Below are positions 7,931 through 15,910 of a stretch of DNA of 64,000 nt, piece by piece. Position numbers and translations under genes: made by a program. Source of the stretch: Streptomyces antibioticus (GTDB lineage: Bacteria > Actinomycetota > Actinomycetes > Streptomycetales > Streptomycetaceae). The DNA lies in NCBI RefSeq assembly GCF_002019855.1, contig NZ_CM007717.1, positions 310,001-374,000 on the forward strand. Reading direction: 5' to 3'. Positions within the stretch are counted from its first letter, which is position 1, and each line of letters begins with the position of its first letter. The notes under the pieces were generated by a model that saw nothing but the letters and a program-made list of their open reading frames with translations, was not told where the DNA came from and searched no databases.

Positions 7931-8609
7931 GCACGCCGTCGAGGTGGCCGACGTGATGGCCGAGCTGGCCGCGCTCGAGGATCCGAAGGCGCGGGCCGTG
8001 AACGAGCGCCACGGCGACGATCACGGCGTGAACCTCGGCAAGCTGCGCGCGCTCGCCAAGCGGCTCAAGACACAGCAGGACCTCGCGGTCGGGCTCTGGG
8101 ACACGGGCGACACCGCGGCCCGGCTGCTGGCCCTCCTGATCTGCCGCCCGAAGGCGTTCGAGCGGGCCGGGCTGGACGGCATGCTGCGCGAGGCCCGCGC
8201 GCCCAAGGTGCACGACTGGCTCGTGAACTACGTGGTGAAGAAGAGCCCGCACGCCGAGGAACTGCGCCTCGCCTGGACCGCCGACCCGGACCCGGTGGTC
8301 GCGAGCGCCGGCTGGGCCCTGACCACCGAACGCGTGGCGAAGAAGCCGGAGGGCCTGGACCTCCCGGGACTGCTCACGGTGATCGAGGCGGAGATGAAGG
8401 ACGCCCCGGACCGCCTCCAGTGGGCGATGAACCACTGCCTCGCCCAGATCGGCATCGAGCACCCGGAGCACCGCGCCCGCGCGCTCGCCATCGGCGAACG
8501 TCTCGGGGTCCTCAAGGACTATCCGACGTCCCCGGGGTGCACGTCCCCGTACGCGCCGGTCTGGATCGACGAGATGGTACGACGACGCACCGGCCGCGCG
8601 GGGGCGTGA
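7923..8609 (+). CDS. DNA alkylation repair protein, AlkD-like HEAT-repeat family
   Basis: 228-residue alpha-helical protein resembling the AlkC/AlkD family, which removes bulky or cationic N3- and N7-alkyl purines without flipping the base. The pattern DWLVNYVVKKSPHAEELRLA, then AGWALTTERV and PDRLQWAMNHCLAQIG, repeats as paired helices. It starts eight bases inside the end of the STAS gene. ATG 7923 has no strong ribosome site; a GTG/ATG pair at 7953/7956 behind GAGG is possible and would remove ten residues. The family's repair role is established; activity of this member is inferred. Confidence 0.75.
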   Translation: MPEHAVEVADVMAELAALEDPKARAVNERHGDDHGVNLGKLRALAKRLKTQQDLAVGLWDTGDTAARLLALLICRPKAFERAGLDGMLREARAPKVHDWLVNYVVKKSPHAEELRLAWTADPDPVVASAGWALTTERVAKKPEGLDLPGLLTVIEAEMKDAPDRLQWAMNHCLAQIGIEHPEHRARALAIGERLGVLKDYPTSPGCTSPYAPVWIDEMVRRRTGRAGA

Positions 8610-8654
8610 CCCCCGGCGGCCGGTCCGCCACCTCACTTCACTTCACCTCACCCG

Positions 8655-10454
8655 TCAGCCGAAGTAGTTGTCGAACGTGCGCTGGAACTCCCAGCCCGCG
8701 AAGCGGTCCCAGTTGACCGACCACGTCATCAGACCGCGCAGGGCGGGCCAGGTGCCGTGCGTGGTGTACGAGCCGCAGTTCGTCCTCTTCGTCAGACAGT
8801 CGAGGGTCTTGGTGACCTCGGCCGGGCTGACGTGGCCGTTGCCCGCGTTGGTGGACGCCGGCATACCGATGGCGATCTGCTCCGGGCGCAGCGGCGGGAA
8901 GACGTTGCCCGCGTTGCCGGCCACCGGGAAGCCGGTGAGCAGCATGTCGGTCATGGCGATGTGGAAGTCCGCGCCGCCCATGGAGTGGTACTGGTTGTCG
9001 AGGCCCATGATCGGGCCGGAGTTGTAGTCCTGGACGTGCAGCAGGGTCAGATCGTCCCGCAGGGCGTGGATCACCGGGAGGTAGGCGCCGCACCGCGGGT
9101 CCTGGCCGCCCCACTGACCGGTGCCGTAGAACTGGTAGCCCATCTGCACGAAGAACGTCTCGGGGGCCATGCTGAGGACGAACTTGGAGCCGTACTTGGC
9201 CTTCAGGGTCTTCAGCGCGGAGATCAGGTTCACGATCACCGGTGTCTTCGGGTTCCTGAAGTCGGTGTCGTCGGCGTTCAGCGACAGCGAGTGGCCCTCG
9301 AAGTCGACGTCGAGGCCGTCGAGACCGTAGGTGTCGATGATCTTCGAGACGGAGGAGACGAAGGTGTCGCGGGCCGCCGTCGTGGTGAGCTGCACCTGCC
9401 CGTTCTGGCCGCCGATCGAGATCAGCACCTTCTTCCCGGCCGCCTGCTTGGCCTTGATCGCGGCCTTGAAGTCGGCGTCGCTCTCCACGTTCGGGCATTC
9501 GGTGACCGGGCAGCGGGTGAAGCGGATGTCGCCCGAGGTGATGGAGGTGGGTTCGCCGAAGGCCAGGTCGATGACGTCCCAACTGTCGGGGACGTCGGCC
9601 AGGCGGGTGTAGCCGGCGCCGTTGGCGAAGCTCGCGTGGAGGTAGCCGACCAGGGCGTGGGCGGGCAGGTCGCCGGATCCGCCGCCGCCCGTGCCGGTGG
9701 TCGTCGTCGCCGTCACCGCGGCCGACTTGGCGGACTCCCCGGCGTCGTTCAGGGCGGAGACCTGGAAGCTGTACGCCGTCGACGCGGACAGGCCGGTGAC
9801 AGTGGCCGAGGTCCCGCTGACCGTCTGGACCTTGGCGCCGTCACGGTAAACCGCGTAGCTCGTCGCGCCGCTCGACGCCGTCCAGGACAGGGCGACGCTG
9901 GAGGAAGTGACGGTGCCGGTGCTCAGTCCGGTCGGCGCTGCGGGCGGCTGGCCGGTGGAAGCGCCGGGTCCGACCAGGGAGACGTCGTCGGCGTAGTACG
10001 CGCCGGTGCCGTACCAGCCGTGTGTGTAGATGGTGACGCGGGTGGTGGAGGCGCCGGTGCGGAAGGTGGTCCTGAGCTGCTGCCAGTCGGGGGCGGACTG
10101 GGTCCAGGTGGAGACGTCGGTGGTCCCGGTGCCGGAGGCGCCGAGGTAGACGTACGCGCCGCGGACATGACCGGTCAGCGTGTACTCGGAGTTCGGCTGC
10201 ACGGTGACCGACTGCGAGCACTGGGCGTGGTCGCTGCCGGCCGGGGTGGCCTGCAGGGCCGAACTTCCGCTGCGCACCGGGCTGCTGACGGCCTTTCCGG
10301 CCGTACAGGTCCAGCCGTCGAGCCCTGCCTCGAAGCCACCGTTGCGGGCGAGGTCGACATCGGCCGCGTGGGCGGCCGTGGAGAGCGCGGTGATGCCCGG
10401 CACGGCCAGTGCGACAGCCGTGAGCAGGGCCATGACAGGTCTGAAGCGGTCCAC
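8655..10454 (-). CDS. Secreted GH18 chitinase with carbohydrate-binding and FnIII domains
   Basis: 599-residue extracellular chitinase. Signal peptide at residues 1-31 (FRPVMALLTAVALAVPG, cleavage after AHA). A CBM-like beta-sandwich (about 35-162, starting LARNGGFEAGLDGW) follows, then a fibronectin type III domain (about 172-253), a Gly-rich linker and the GH18 barrel. The catalytic DxxDxDxE motif is DGLDVDFE (Asp379, Asp382, Asp384, Glu386), with SIGGQ on barrel strand 3. The GTG at 10454 has GGAGG five bases before it and precedes the signal peptide directly. The promoter contains a DasR-type palindrome (10499-10516), so it should be induced by chitin-derived GlcNAc signals. It is separate from the divergent GH114 gene. 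Confidence 0.92.
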   Translation of the reverse strand: MDRFRPVMALLTAVALAVPGITALSTAAHAADVDLARNGGFEAGLDGWTCTAGKAVSSPVRSGSSALQATPAGSDHAQCSQSVTVQPNSEYTLTGHVRGAYVYLGASGTGTTDVSTWTQSAPDWQQLRTTFRTGASTTRVTIYTHGWYGTGAYYADDVSLVGPGASTGQPPAAPTGLSTGTVTSSSVALSWTASSGATSYAVYRDGAKVQTVSGTSATVTGLSASTAYSFQVSALNDAGESAKSAAVTATTTTGTGGGGSGDLPAHALVGYLHASFANGAGYTRLADVPDSWDVIDLAFGEPTSITSGDIRFTRCPVTECPNVESDADFKAAIKAKQAAGKKVLISIGGQNGQVQLTTTAARDTFVSSVSKIIDTYGLDGLDVDFEGHSLSLNADDTDFRNPKTPVIVNLISALKTLKAKYGSKFVLSMAPETFFVQMGYQFYGTGQWGGQDPRCGAYLPVIHALRDDLTLLHVQDYNSGPIMGLDNQYHSMGGADFHIAMTDMLLTGFPVAGNAGNVFPPLRPEQIAIGMPASTNAGNGHVSPAEVTKTLDCLTKRTNCGSYTTHGTWPALRGLMTWSVNWDRFAGWEFQRTFDNYFG

Positions 10455-10497
10455 AAGTGCCTCCGGGCGGGGGGTGGTTGGAGTGTGGAGTCCGCTC

Positions 10498-10526
10498 AAT
10501 TTGGTCCAGACCAATCCGGTTGTCAA
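10498..10526 (-). promoter_or_regulatory. Chitinase promoter with DasR-responsive element (dre)
   Basis: Plus-strand TGGTCCAGACCA (10502-10513) is the 12-base palindromic heart of the DasR/chitinase operator (consensus near AGTGGTCTAGACCACT, from memory). On the minus strand it lies in the spacer of a good promoter: -35 TTGACA (10521-10526), 17 bases, then CAAATT as -10 (10498-10503), about 45 bases before the chitinase start. DasR bound here would block RNA polymerase until amino-sugar phosphates release it. Confidence 0.82.
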
Positions 10527-10608
10527 GACCTCCCGCGGCCACGGGCGGTGCGCGGCCGCTCTCCCGGACAATGGGTGGCGTCCGAACGCATCTCGTGCAG
10601 GAGTCCGT

Positions 10609-11472
10609 GTGCCGAAGCAGTCCGCTCTCCCCTTCCTCCGCCGCAGGGGCGTCGTCGTCGCGGGGGCCGCCGTCGTCGTCGCTGCCGCCCTCGGAGTCGG
10701 TCTGGCGCTGACGAACCCCTTCGCGGACGACCCGGCCCCGAAGTCGGCGTCGAAGGTCGAACTCCCCGCGGCCGACGCCGTGTTCGACTACCAGATCGGG
10801 CGCCCGTACCCGCCCGCGAAGGGCGTCACGGCCGTGTCGCGCGACCGGTCCGCCGAGCCGGCGCGGGGCCTCTACAACGTCTGCTATGTCAACGCGTTCC
10901 AGGCACAGCCCGACGCGCTGGACTGGTGGGAGGAGAACCACCCCGACCTGATCCTTCGCGACAAGGGCAGGCGTCCGGTGATCGACGAGGACTGGGACGA
11001 GGCGCTGCTCGACACGTCGACGGAGGACAAGCGCGCCCGGCTCTCCGACGTGGTCGGCCCGTGGGTGGACGGCTGCGCCGAAAGCGGCTTCCAGGCCGTG
11101 GAGTTGGACAATCTCGACTCCTATGAGCGTTCCGCGGGCGGCCTGACCAAGGCGCACAACGCGGCCTTCGCGAAGCTCCTGGCGGACCGGGCGCACACCG
11201 CGGGGCTCGCCGTCGGCCAGAAGAACACCACCGACCTGCTGCCCGACCGCAAAGAGATCGGCTTCGACTTCGCCGTCGCCGAGGAGTGCGGCCAGTACGA
11301 CGAGTGCGGCGCCTACGCCGAGGCGTACGCGAACCGCGTCTTCGTGATCGAGTACGGGGACGGCGGCTTCCGGCGGGCCTGCGCCGGTCACGGCTCCGAA
11401 CTCGCCGTCGTGCAAAGGGATCTCGACGTGGCGCCTCGCGGGTCGGAGGAGTACGTGTTCCGGACCTGCTGA
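10609..11472 (+). CDS. GH114 endo-alpha-1,4-polygalactosaminidase, membrane-anchored or secreted
   Basis: 287-residue protein with an N-terminal hydrophobic helix (RRRGVVVAGAAVVVAAALGVG, split as residues about 11-31) acting as signal anchor or signal peptide, then the GH114 TIM barrel. Typical family features are VFDYQIG, YNVCYVNAFQ, GCAESGFQAVELDNLDSY (acidic active-site cluster), GLAVGQKNTTDL and DFAVAEECGQYDECGAY. The family cleaves alpha-1,4-galactosamine polymers, including fungal galactosaminogalactan. The GTG at 10609 is preceded by AGGAG with five-base spacing. Upstream is the divergent chitinase gene; downstream the convergent crtU, with only a short GCGCCCGGGCGC palindrome (11474-11485) between. 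Confidence 0.82.
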   Translation: MPKQSALPFLRRRGVVVAGAAVVVAAALGVGLALTNPFADDPAPKSASKVELPAADAVFDYQIGRPYPPAKGVTAVSRDRSAEPARGLYNVCYVNAFQAQPDALDWWEENHPDLILRDKGRRPVIDEDWDEALLDTSTEDKRARLSDVVGPWVDGCAESGFQAVELDNLDSYERSAGGLTKAHNAAFAKLLADRAHTAGLAVGQKNTTDLLPDRKEIGFDFAVAEECGQYDECGAYAEAYANRVFVIEYGDGGFRRACAGHGSELAVVQRDLDVAPRGSEEYVFRTC

Positions 11473-11487
11473 GGCGCCCGGGCGCGG

Positions 11488-13041
11488 TCAGCCCAGGCGT
11501 GCCAGCCCGCGCAGCGGCGCGCTCCGCCCTCGGTCGGGGACGGTCCACAGGGTCTGGCCCGCCACTCCCCAGCGTTCCAGGAGCGCGTTGGCCGCGAGGA
11601 AGCCGCTGGTGGCCGCGCGTTCCATCAGGGCCACGGGAAGCCCCGTGCGGACCAGGTCGCCGGCCACCACCAGGCCGGGGTCGGTGGTGCGTACGGTGGG
11701 CCGGTCGCCGTAGCCGCCGACCGGGAAGAGGGGGCAGTCGGCGCGCCACTCGTGCCGTTCGTCCACCACCGTCGCCGTGCGGGTCTCCGGGTACACCCGG
11801 TGCAACTGCTCGATCAGGCGCTTCCGTTCGACGTCGGGGGCCGCCCGCTCGGGCAGGGCGTAGGCGTGCAGTTCGACGACCGAGCCGCCGGTCCGCGCGG
11901 CCCAGCGCGCCGCCTCGCCCTCCCAGCGCTCCAGCACACTGACGTTGTCGAGGGTGCCGTAGCCGCTGGTGCCGAGGAAGCCGGGGCGGTCGGCGGCGAC
12001 CGGGCGGTCCAGCCACAGGCGGGAGACGAGGAACGGCGGCGCGGCGCGCAGCCGGGCCGTCCGCGCGCGCCACGCGGCGTCCGCCAGGCGCGGGGAGCGG
12101 GCGACGAGGGAGCCGAGACCGGCCGCGTCCAGGGCGAGGACCACGGTGTCGTGGCGCCGTTCCTCCGTCCCGGCGGCGACCAGGAAGCCGCCGTCCCCGG
12201 TGGGTTCGACGGTGTCGACGGCCGTTCCGGTGCGCAGGTCGGCGCCGTGGCCGCGCAGATAGCGGGCGAGGGGGTCCCAGAGCGCGGTGGGGAAGGGCTC
12301 GTCGGGCACGTCGAAGAGGAGGCCCTCGGCGGAGCCCAGGAAGTAGATGTGGAACATCAACACCATCTCCGCAGCCGACAGTTGGCGGGGATCGGCGAAG
12401 AAGCTGCGGGAGAACACCTCGAACGCGAGATGGTGGGCGGCCTCGGGGAAGCGGATCGACCCGAGGAAGTCGTGCGCGCTGACGCCGTCGAGCCGCGTGT
12501 AGACCTCGGGGACCCGGACGTCCAGCAGCGGCAGGGCGGCGACCGGGTTCATCCGGAGGAGGTCGCGCAGCCCGAAGGTGGGGCTCAGGGCCACGAACCC
12601 GAGGGCGCTCCACGGCGGGGTGCGCGGCACGTGCCGGAAGCTGTCGTGGAGGCCGTCGGCGTGCCGGAGCGGATAGTCGGGCAGGGCGCGCAGACGGCTG
12701 AGGCCGGGATCGGTGCGCCGCAGCAGCCCGCGCAGGTTGTAGTACTGGCGGAAGAACGCGTGGAAGCCGCGGCTCATGGTGACCGTGCTGCCGTCGGACA
12801 GCACGGTCGGCCGACCCGAAAGGCGCCCGCCCAGGGCGGGTTCCCGTTCGTAGAGCGTGACCCGTACGCCCCTCTCCGCGAGGGCCGTCGCGGCCGCGAG
12901 TCCGGCGATACCGCCGCCCACGACCGCGGTCGTCGCGGGACGGCCGCCTGGGACGCGCGGGGCGCCGGGGGCGGGGAGCAGGACGCGGGCGCGCCGGTCC
13001 CGGCCGCGGCGGGGGACGTCGGGCCGCCGCGCGCGGGTCAT
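11488..13041 (-). CDS. crtU: Carotene desaturase/aromatase CrtU (isorenieratene branch)
   Basis: 517-residue FAD-dependent oxidoreductase. The dinucleotide motif is VVGGGIAGLAAATALAERG, followed by the second flavin strand LYEREPALGGRL; a C-terminal GLVVAGDLVRTGLPVALMERA closes the flavin site. In Streptomyces, CrtU turns the beta-ionone ends of beta-carotene into aromatic rings (desaturation with methyl shift), giving isorenieratene. It is the last gene of crtY-crtT-crtU on the minus strand; its ATG overlaps the crtT stop (ATGA), so translation is coupled. The first 40 residues before the FAD motif are Arg/Pro-rich. Confidence 0.9.
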   Translation of the reverse strand: MTRARRPDVPRRGRDRRARVLLPAPGAPRVPGGRPATTAVVGGGIAGLAAATALAERGVRVTLYEREPALGGRLSGRPTVLSDGSTVTMSRGFHAFFRQYYNLRGLLRRTDPGLSRLRALPDYPLRHADGLHDSFRHVPRTPPWSALGFVALSPTFGLRDLLRMNPVAALPLLDVRVPEVYTRLDGVSAHDFLGSIRFPEAAHHLAFEVFSRSFFADPRQLSAAEMVLMFHIYFLGSAEGLLFDVPDEPFPTALWDPLARYLRGHGADLRTGTAVDTVEPTGDGGFLVAAGTEERRHDTVVLALDAAGLGSLVARSPRLADAAWRARTARLRAAPPFLVSRLWLDRPVAADRPGFLGTSGYGTLDNVSVLERWEGEAARWAARTGGSVVELHAYALPERAAPDVERKRLIEQLHRVYPETRTATVVDERHEWRADCPLFPVGGYGDRPTVRTTDPGLVVAGDLVRTGLPVALMERAATSGFLAANALLERWGVAGQTLWTVPDRGRSAPLRGLARLG

Positions 13042-13769
13042 CGGCCGCCCTCCGCCTCGGTGCCGGGGCGGCGGGCGACGAAGGTGTGGGTGATGCCGGT
13101 CTGCCAGCCCGGCAGGGGCAGCACCCGTACGTCCCGGAGACCCGCGGCGCGGACCCGCTCGGCGAAGCGGTCCGCCGTGTCGAACTCCACGACGCTGCGC
13201 CACAGATGCCGGTACAGCCGCCCGTCGCCGAGGAGCGTGGCGACGGGCAGGACGAGCCCTCGGCACACGCCCGTCCACACCGCACGGTGGGCGGCGTGGC
13301 CACTGAGCGTGTACTCGTGCACCGCCAGCCGCCCGCGCGGCGCCAGCACGTCGCGCACCGCCGAGAGCACCGCGTCGGGGTCGGCGACGTTGCGGAACAG
13401 GTAGGCGGCGAAGACCGCGTCGAACGGGCCGCGCACGCCCGCCTCGGCCAGGCGCTCGGCGGGGGCCTGTACGAACGTCACGCCGTTCCGCCACGGTTTG
13501 CGGGCGGCGCGCTCCAGCATGCCGGCGGAGGCGTCCACCGCGGTGATCTCGGCACCGGGAAGGACCGTCGCCAGGGCGGCCGTCGAGGCGCCCGTGCCGC
13601 AGCCGAGGTCCAGGACGCGCAGCCCGGCGCCGCCGTCGGGCAGGCCGAGGCGGCGCGCGGAGCGGCGCAACTGGCCGTGGTAGCCGGGGTTGGCGGCGAC
13701 CAGGGTGTCGTAGCTGCGGGAAGCGTGGTCGAACGCGGCGGCCAGGTCCTCGTCGCGCAGCAGGGTCAT
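13038..13769 (-). CDS. crtT: SAM-dependent methyltransferase CrtT of the carotenoid cluster
   Basis: 243-residue class I methyltransferase of the UbiE/COQ5 type. Motif I is VLDLGCGTGASTAAL, motif II ITAVDASAGMLERA, and the post-motif FDAVFAAYLFRNVADP is typical of UbiE-like enzymes. crtT accompanies crtY and crtU in several Streptomyces crt clusters; its exact substrate in carotenoid formation is not settled. It overlaps crtY and crtU by four bases at each end, so the three form one tightly coupled operon. Confidence 0.85.
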   Translation of the reverse strand: MTLLRDEDLAAAFDHASRSYDTLVAANPGYHGQLRRSARRLGLPDGGAGLRVLDLGCGTGASTAALATVLPGAEITAVDASAGMLERAARKPWRNGVTFVQAPAERLAEAGVRGPFDAVFAAYLFRNVADPDAVLSAVRDVLAPRGRLAVHEYTLSGHAAHRAVWTGVCRGLVLPVATLLGDGRLYRHLWRSVVEFDTADRFAERVRAAGLRDVRVLPLPGWQTGITHTFVARRPGTEAEGGR

Positions 13770-14992
13770 GCGGTCTCCTCGGTCGGGGTGCGCGGCGCCG
13801 GTGCGCGGTGCGGGGTGCGGGCGAGCCAGGGCAGTTCCGCCGCGCAGCGCAGCATCGGCAGGACGGGGGTGCGGATGCCGACGGCCAGGTCCTCGTGCAG
13901 CCGGGTCCCGCCGTCCAGGAAGCGCAGCAGCCGTTCCATCGGCACCCGGGTGAAGAGCCGCGCGAAGAACGCGGCACCGTCCACCCGGCCGCTGGCCAGG
14001 GCGCGCAGCATCACCGCGTCCATGGCCCGGGAGCGGGCCGAGTGGGCGGGCGGGGGCAGCGGACGGCGGCCGTCGCGCAGGGCGTCGGCGACGGCCCGCG
14101 TCTGGCGCTGGACGGCGGAGAAGGTGTAGCCGGTGGAGGGCCGGGTGGCACCGCCCGCCGCGCCGATCCGGAAGACCGACGGCGCCGGGCGGCGCGGGAA
14201 GCGGGCGTCGGTCATGGGGATGACGCCGGTCTCGGTCGCCGTGACCTCCAGCTCGCCCAGGCGCAGCACGTCCCGGGTGTAGCCGTGCAGCGCGCGCTCG
14301 TAGGCGGCCCGGGGCAGGACGGCGTCGGAGAACTCGGTGTACTCCACGAGCGCCTCCTGCCGGCCGGTGGGCAGGAGGTAGCCGAAGGCGAGGCCGCGGG
14401 GCGGCTGCGGCACCCGGAAGTCCATGAGGACGACCGCGTCGGGGTCCAACACGGGCCGCCGGGTACGGACGAACCAGCCGTGGAAGTGCTGGAGCAGGGT
14501 GGTCCGGGCGGCGGGGAGGCGGGTGAGCGGCCGGGAGTCGAACACCCAGCGGGCGTGCACGGTGACCGGACGGCCCTCGGCGGTGCGGGCCCGGACCTCG
14601 GCCCCGTCGGCGTCGCCGACGACCGACTCGACGGTCGCCTCCAGCCGTCGTACGTCGTCGCAGTGGGCCAGGTCGCGGGCGACGAGGTGCTCGAAGTCGT
14701 CGGAGCGCAGCATCTTGTAGCGCAGGGGCGCGATGTCGTCCTCGACCGGCGGGCCGCCGCCGGGGCCGTGCACGCGCAGGCGCCGCCATTCGGCGGTCAG
14801 GGCGGCGTCGTACGGCCCGGGGCCCCGCTCCCAGTGGCACCAGGTGCGGCTCGGCGGGCGGAGCGGGCCCGGCGGGGCGTCGACCAGGACGGTGGAGATC
14901 CGCCGGGCGCCGGGGGCGGACCGCGCGAGCCGGTGGGCGAGAGACAGACCAGCGGCGCCCGCGCCCAGGACGGCCACCTCGGCGTGCGGCAC
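13766..14992 (-). CDS. crtY: Lycopene cyclase CrtY
   Basis: 408-residue flavoprotein of the bacterial CrtY / plant-type lycopene cyclase family. The N-terminal dinucleotide fold is VAVLGAGAAGLSLAHRLA; family patterns include SRTWCHWE, VFDSRP and FRIGAAGGATRPSTGYTF. It would cyclise both lycopene ends to beta-carotene, the substrate of CrtU. The start is GTG 14992 with GGAGGGA seven bases before it; an in-frame ATG (15073) further out would run through the tandem promoter repeats and is rejected. First gene of the minus-strand crt operon. Confidence 0.88.
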   Translation of the reverse strand: MPHAEVAVLGAGAAGLSLAHRLARSAPGARRISTVLVDAPPGPLRPPSRTWCHWERGPGPYDAALTAEWRRLRVHGPGGGPPVEDDIAPLRYKMLRSDDFEHLVARDLAHCDDVRRLEATVESVVGDADGAEVRARTAEGRPVTVHARWVFDSRPLTRLPAARTTLLQHFHGWFVRTRRPVLDPDAVVLMDFRVPQPPRGLAFGYLLPTGRQEALVEYTEFSDAVLPRAAYERALHGYTRDVLRLGELEVTATETGVIPMTDARFPRRPAPSVFRIGAAGGATRPSTGYTFSAVQRQTRAVADALRDGRRPLPPPAHSARSRAMDAVMLRALASGRVDGAAFFARLFTRVPMERLLRFLDGGTRLHEDLAVGIRTPVLPMLRCAAELPWLARTPHRAPAPRTPTEETA

Positions 14993-15026
14993 GAGCGGCT
15001 CCCTCCGTGGACGGCCTTCATTGGGA

Positions 15027-15064
15027 ATCGGTGGTGATGGCCCGTATCGGTAGTGATGGCCCGT
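15027..15064 (-). promoter_or_regulatory. 19-bp tandem direct repeat upstream of crtY
   Basis: ATCGGTGGTGATGGCCCGT (15027-15045) is followed directly by ATCGGTAGTGATGGCCCGT (15046-15064), identical at 18 of 19 positions, 35-72 bases before the crtY start. The repeat lies in the promoter or leader, so it is a candidate binding site for the neighbouring sigma factor or a light/redox regulator. No copy was noticed elsewhere in the window. Confidence 0.6.
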
Positions 15065-15150
15065 CGGAAGCATTCACCCCGGAGGGGCTCCGCGGATGCA
15101 GGCCCCGCCGGGTGGTCGGCCGGGTGAGCCCGTGTGGCCGTCTCCCGGGC

Positions 15151-15708
15151 TCACCCGGCGCCGCTGCGTACGCCGTCCCCCTGGAGGCAGCGGCCGAGAC
15201 GGTGCAGGCCGCGCCGGGCGTGGCTCTTCACCGTGCCCAGGGGCCAGCCGGTGAGGTCGGCGATCTGCGGCTGGGTCAGGTCGTCGTAGAAGGCGAGGGT
15301 GAGCACGCGGCGCTGGGCCGCGGGCAGCTTGGCGAGTTCATGGCCGATGAGGACGCGGTCGAGCACGGCGTCCGGCTGGGCGGCGGGGTCGACGGGTCCT
15401 ACGGCCATCCGCGCGCCGGCCGCGGCGACCAGTTCGGCCCTGCGGGTGCGCGCGGACAGCGCGTCGGCGATCTTGCGGCGGGTGATCCCGACGAGCCACG
15501 CGCGCAGGGTGCCGCGCCACGGGGCGAAGCCGGTGCGTCCGCGCCACGCGGCCAGGAACACCGTCTGGGTGACGTCCTCCGCCTCCCGGTCGTCCCCCAG
15601 GGAGCGCCGCGCGAGCGCGTACACGAGGGCACCCCACCGGTGGTACGCGGCGGCCAGACAGGTCTCCTCGCCCGCGGCGAAACCGGCGGCGAGTTCCTCG
15701 TCAGTCAT
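15151..15708 (-). CDS. ECF-type RNA polymerase sigma factor linked to carotenoid genes (LitS/CrtS-like)
   Basis: 185-residue sigma-70 family ECF factor. Region 2 spans DREAEDVTQTVFLAAWRG, and region 4 includes LPAAQRRVLTLAFYDDLTQ and the helix-turn-helix IADLTGWPLGTVKSHARRGL. It lies between the divergent crtYTU and crtEIB arms, in the place where S. coelicolor and S. griseus carry a sigma factor (LitS, CrtS) that switches on carotenoid genes. No anti-sigma gene or B12-dependent MerR gene (LitR) is adjacent here. The ATG at 15708 follows GGAGGAG. It is transcribed towards crtY and divergently from crtE over 202 bases. Confidence 0.85.
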   Translation of the reverse strand: MTDEELAAGFAAGEETCLAAAYHRWGALVYALARRSLGDDREAEDVTQTVFLAAWRGRTGFAPWRGTLRAWLVGITRRKIADALSARTRRAELVAAAGARMAVGPVDPAAQPDAVLDRVLIGHELAKLPAAQRRVLTLAFYDDLTQPQIADLTGWPLGTVKSHARRGLHRLGRCLQGDGVRSGAG

Positions 15709-15910
15709 GGTGCTGCTCCTCCTGCGGGTGGCGGGGACCGGGCTCACCCACCCTGCGGAGGGGACCGACGGCAGGACAACTTGCATCGACTCTGCGTCGT
15801 TTCTGCCGCACTTCTCGCGGGTTCTCCCCCGATGGCGCATCCGAGAACGCCCCGGACGCGGAAGTAATGACGTCAGGCACACCGAGGCGACCGCGGCGAG
15901 AGGAAACCGG

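Noticed and set aside
15027-15064. The tandem repeat upstream of crtY as a CRISPR array or mobile element end.
   Set aside because: Only two units with no spacer, no cas genes, no transposase and no target duplication nearby.
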